Shown here in pieces: positions 60,945-64,000 of a stretch of 64,000 nt of DNA. Position numbers and translations under genes: made by a program. This DNA is from Atkinsonella hypoxylon. Taxonomy: Eukaryota; Ascomycota; Sordariomycetes; Hypocreales; Clavicipitaceae. The notes below the pieces were generated by a model. That model had not been told where the DNA came from. It saw only the letters and a program-made list of their open reading frames with translations, and did no database searches. Positions within the stretch are counted from its first letter, which is position 1; each line of letters begins with the position of its first letter. The stretch covers positions 1 through 64,000 of the forward strand of contig JFHB01000151.1 of NCBI GenBank assembly GCA_000729835.1. Reading direction: 5' to 3'.

Positions 60945-61651
60945 TGTTAAAAATAAGCTGCCCTGTATAGCCTATTTTTATGCTTGCTAGTTGCCTGTTA
61001 GTTGCTCTATCACGTGACCCTAACTAGGTCTTGTTACGTTAATTTTTAGTAGAGATATCGCTGTTACTAGATGCAAAACATCTAGAATCGACTAAGGCAA
61101 AGTTGCCTAACCTATAGTTAACTTTAACTGCGATTTTCTCTACAACTAGCAATAGTAGAAATTCAAGAAGTATACTATTTAAAAGCTAAGAATTAGGGCT
61201 ATTTAATAGTATAATTGTTAAATAGAGTTGCTTATAAGGGTTGCTTATTATTAGTGGAATTTATTAAATTGTGCATATAGGCGTCTCGTTTATATAGCTG
61301 TAAGTTAATTTTTTTGTTTTTATATAGTAAATCTTTTTGCGGAAATTATAAAGTAGCCTATAAGCCCCTTCTAGCAACTACAGCCTGCCGATATAGTTAG
61401 TAGGTCTATAAGGGACTGGAAAGATTTAAGATCCTACTCTCACTTATTCGTTATAGCGCTCTTAATATAAGATACCACTATTATTATAGTTATCTACTGC
61501 CTCTACGTGATTTATACTATACACTACAGCTTGATTTAGGCCGCTGCTGCTTCCACTACGTGATAATTGCTAGGAGCAATTACAGGTGCTAAATCTAAGA
61601 GACCACTACCCTCTTAGATATCTAGTCCTGTAATCCCTATTATTTTCAATA
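60945..61651 (+). repeat. Solo copia LTR in copia C (707 bp)
   Basis: Flanked by ACAAG (60940-60944 and 61652-61656). It is longer than the 694-bp LTRs mainly because of an 11-base partial duplication near 60983-61000 (TAGTTGCCTGT followed by TAGTTGCTC) and a longer ATT run near 61478. The E-box is kept at about 61010-61017. Confidence 0.92.
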
Positions 61652-61656
61652 ACAAG

Positions 61657-62228
61657 CCCTCTAAAGAGCAAGTAATCAAGCTAGAAAAATCCCTCTATGG
61701 TCTAAAGCAAAGTCCTAGAGAATAGCAGCAAATTCTAACAGAATTACTTCAAAAGCATGGATTTAAACCTCTTATATTAGACCCAGCAGTCTTTTATAAC
61801 CTAGCTACATCTACGTATATTGCTACTTACGTAGATAACTGTCTTCTAATTGGTCTAAATCTAAGCTATATTAATAAGCTAAAGAAGCTATTATATAAAG
61901 CTTATCCAATAGAAGATAGAGGACTAGCAGAATTCTTTCTAGGTGTATAAATCACCCGTAATAGGTCTAAAAGGTCTATTAAAATCCACTAATCTTAATA
62001 TATCCTTAAAGCCCTAGAAAGATTCAAAATACTAGATGCTAAGCTGGCTTCTATCCCTATACAGCTAGGGATTCTAAAGCAACTAGTTACAAAACTCCTC
62101 TTAAAATCCGATTATAAGCTTTATTAGAGCATAATAGGTACTATAATGTATCTTATGTTGCTAACTAGGGCTAATATTGCTTTTTCCGTTTAGTAGCTAT
62201 CAACCTTCCTAGCTAAGCCCTATATAGA
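61657..62228 (+). pseudogene. pol: Copia C Pol remnant: RT C-terminal half
   Basis: Matches copia A 22598-23173. The catalytic site again reads YVDN near 61831. Stops are at Gln and Trp positions. It is cut at 62228 by Gypsy-B#4, whose TAGA target is 62225-62228. Confidence 0.88.
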
Positions 62229-62551
62229 TGTTATAGACTCGAGCCTTAGGCTCGGGTCTTTCAGTAGAGGGAGAACAGCAGAAGAGGGACAGAGATCTAT
62301 ATAGGTAAAGGGATAGCAGCGAGCTACATTTATCTAGAGGTTAGCTAGGCTTTACTAGGCCCTAGAGAGAGAACCTTAGCTATAGAGTATATACTAAAAG
62401 GGGCTTCTAAGGGGATAGACCTACCTTTAAATATATAGTATAGAGGTATAAAGAGGCTTTTAGTTCCTTCTCTCTTCCTTCTTTTCTCTCTATAATTATA
62501 GTTCTTATTATAGACGCTAGTTAGCAGTAGCTACTAGATTAGTCTATTATA
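62229..62551 (+). repeat. Gypsy-B#4 5' LTR (323 bp)
   Basis: Outer start TGTTATAGACTCGAGCC is un-mutated. Inner end TAGATTAGTCTATTATA is RIP-changed against AGGTCAGTCCATTACA of Gypsy-B#1. Confidence 0.93.
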
Positions 62552-62641
62552 TACTATAATTATTCTATAGATAAAACACTAGTAAGAATAATGTTGTTTA
62601 GTTATAGCAATAAAAGCTTAGCTAGTTAGCTTAAGTACCCT

Positions 62642-64000
62642 TTTAACCTCTATAGAGAGGTAGAGGAAAATATAGTAGAAATTAGCTAAAAAGCAGTAAA
62701 AATTATAGTACTTTATAAATTAGTTAAGAGCTAATCTCTATAGATAAAGGAACTATAACGCTTTATAATAAACTATATATAGAAAAAGAAGCAGCTTTAA
62801 GCTGCAGTAAGCTAGTAGCTAAAGGAACTTAAATAGAAGCCTTTACCTATAGTAAACCCTTATAATAGAAATAAATAAGGCTTTTAGGCCTAGTAAATAG
62901 TAATTACCTAAAAGCTTTAAGCTAATAGTGCCTTTATAGGTACAATATAGAACTAGTAGTACTATTTATACTAAAGCTTATTGCCTAAGGTTTAGTAAAA
63001 AGTAGCTACCTATTATAAGGTAGGTAAAGTAAGAGAATATAATATATAGAGGTTCTTTAATTACTTAAAATTAATCTTTATAGATTCTTACTAATAGAAT
63101 TAAGCTTTAATTAAGCTTAATTAGCTTTAATAGAGTAATAATAAGTAGTTTATAGAATTCTATATTTATTTTAAGGAAAAAATTACACTAATAGAAGAGG
63201 CTAACTAAAATAATAGTATAAAGTTAGCTAAGTTATAAATAGCGCTTAATAAGGAAATAAAGAATTATAGTATAAAGAGAGATATCCCTTATTATAACTA
63301 TCTTTAAGCAGTAAAGCGCTACTGTAGTATTACACTAAACCTTAAGTTATATTACATTAAGGAATAATATTAGCTAAAATATAGCTTTAGCTCTAAAGAG
63401 CCCTAAAATAGTAACATTAAAATAACTAAAGTTAACGCTATAGGAACTTAATAGAGATAAAAAGGGAGTATAAAGAAACCTAAAGTAAAATAACTAAATA
63501 AGAATACTTTATAAGTAAAGTAGGTATTTAAGGCTAAACTTAAAAAACACTACTAAAAGAGGTAATACCTTTAGTGTAAGTTATTTTAATACTATATTTA
63601 AGGATATAAATAGTAACTAATAAAATATAAGCTAAAGTTAACTAATATATAAGCAGCAGTAATAGATAATATATAGAAAAAGAACTTTAATAAGTTAAAA
63701 AAAGGCTTACCTTTAGCTTTAAGCTTAGTATAAAGGTAAAGGTAATATAAATAATATAATAACCCTTATTTAGTAAGCAGCTAAAAGAAGAATATAAAGA
63801 GATAACTAAAAAAATAGATATATTACTATTCTTTATCTCTATACTCTTTAACTAACTATTGTTCTATAATATATAAATAAATAATAAGTATAACTACTTT
63901 ACTATAATAAGTAAGAGTTTAGTGTAATACTTTAGCCTAAAGTAGGTTCTATTACTATATAAAAGAATAGTATAAATAGTAGTAAAGGTTAAATAGTAGT
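62642..64000 (+). pseudogene. gag: Gypsy-B#4 Gag remnant
   Basis: One frame from about 62642 reads as Gag, with a Glu/Lys-rich N-terminal helix, a capsid region and a CCHC knuckle at 63566-63607. In the knuckle the first and last Cys and the His all read as Tyr, so it is dead. No start ATG survives. This copy gives the Gag N-terminus missing from Gypsy-B#1. Confidence 0.72.

Larger units (their letters stand above)
50339..62228 (+). mobile_element. Copia C: outer copia element, 5' truncated, split three times
   Basis: Plus-strand pieces 50339-51361, 60147-60944 and 61657-62228 match copia A 20797 to about 23173 without gap once Gypsy-B#3 and the solo LTR are removed. The 5' part is missing left of 50339, where Gypsy-B#1 ends, and the 3' part must lie beyond Gypsy-B#4, outside the window. 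It is the oldest layer that can be recognised here. Confidence 0.9.
62229..64000 (+). mobile_element. Gypsy-B#4: 5' end of a gypsy element, runs past the window
   Basis: Plus-strand copy starting with a complete 5' LTR (62229-62551), then a short leader and Gag. At about 8.1 kb it should end near 70300, followed by a second TAGA and the rest of copia C. Confidence 0.92.

Noticed and set aside
1..64000. tRNA, rRNA, CRISPR or bacterial-type operon features
   Set aside because: None could be supported; the regular repeats present are LTRs and short tandem repeats within retroelements.

Overview
The window is a gene-free, very AT-rich block of a fungal genome, most likely from a filamentous ascomycete (Pezizomycotina). 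Almost everything readable is LTR retrotransposon. The elements carry the marks of repeat-induced point mutation (RIP): CA and TG are scarce and TA abundant. In-frame stops sit where Gln or Trp codons are expected, start codons read ATA, and catalytic Asp codons read Asn. I see no host gene, tRNA, rRNA or CRISPR array. The species cannot be named from this sequence.

Layout. 1-4924 is a degenerate gypsy element (called Gypsy-D here) on +, with protease, RT, RNase H and integrase remains. 4925-9136 holds two long degenerate reading frames that I cannot identify. 9137-9218 is a short GC-richer piece with no RIP signs, sitting at a breakpoint. From 9219 to the end the window is one nested stack of three families: a copia element (about 7.8 kb, 694-707 bp LTRs, 5-bp target duplications), a chromodomain gypsy, Gypsy-B (about 8.1 kb, 323-325 bp LTRs, 4-bp duplications), and Gypsy-C (about 9.95 kb, 243-bp LTRs, 5-bp duplication).

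Nesting order. Copia C (+, 50339-62228, 5' part missing) is the outer host. Gypsy-B#1 (+, 9219-14615 and 48309-50338, 5' end missing) abuts it. Copia B (-, 14616-48308, duplication GATAT) interrupts Gypsy-B#1. Copia B is itself interrupted by copia A (+, 16939-24748, GGAAT) and by Gypsy-C (-, 28035-46072, CTTCT). Gypsy-C is split by Gypsy-B#2 (-, 33126-41210, AAAG). On the right, copia C is broken by Gypsy-B#3 (-, 51362-60142, AGAG), which carries a solo copia LTR (56042-56735, GGATT). Copia C is also broken by a second solo LTR (60945-61651, ACAAG) and by Gypsy-B#4 (+, from 62229 past the window end). Removing the inserts gives consistent element lengths: 7810 and about 7835 bp for copia A and B, and about 8085-8095 bp for Gypsy-B.

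Main observations. (1) In every two-LTR insertion the outermost LTR edges are much less RIP-mutated than the inward-facing copies of the same bases. (2) RIP load does not follow nesting age: the innermost Gypsy-B#2 is far more damaged than the copia elements around it. (3) Gypsy-B and Gypsy-C each have 2-3 kb after the integrase with a long reading frame I cannot assign. (4) An un-mutated filler of about 80 bp marks a deletion or rearrangement that removed the 5' end of Gypsy-B#1 and the 5' part of copia C. No element here looks able to make a working polyprotein; copia A is the best preserved, with a single unshifted reading frame.
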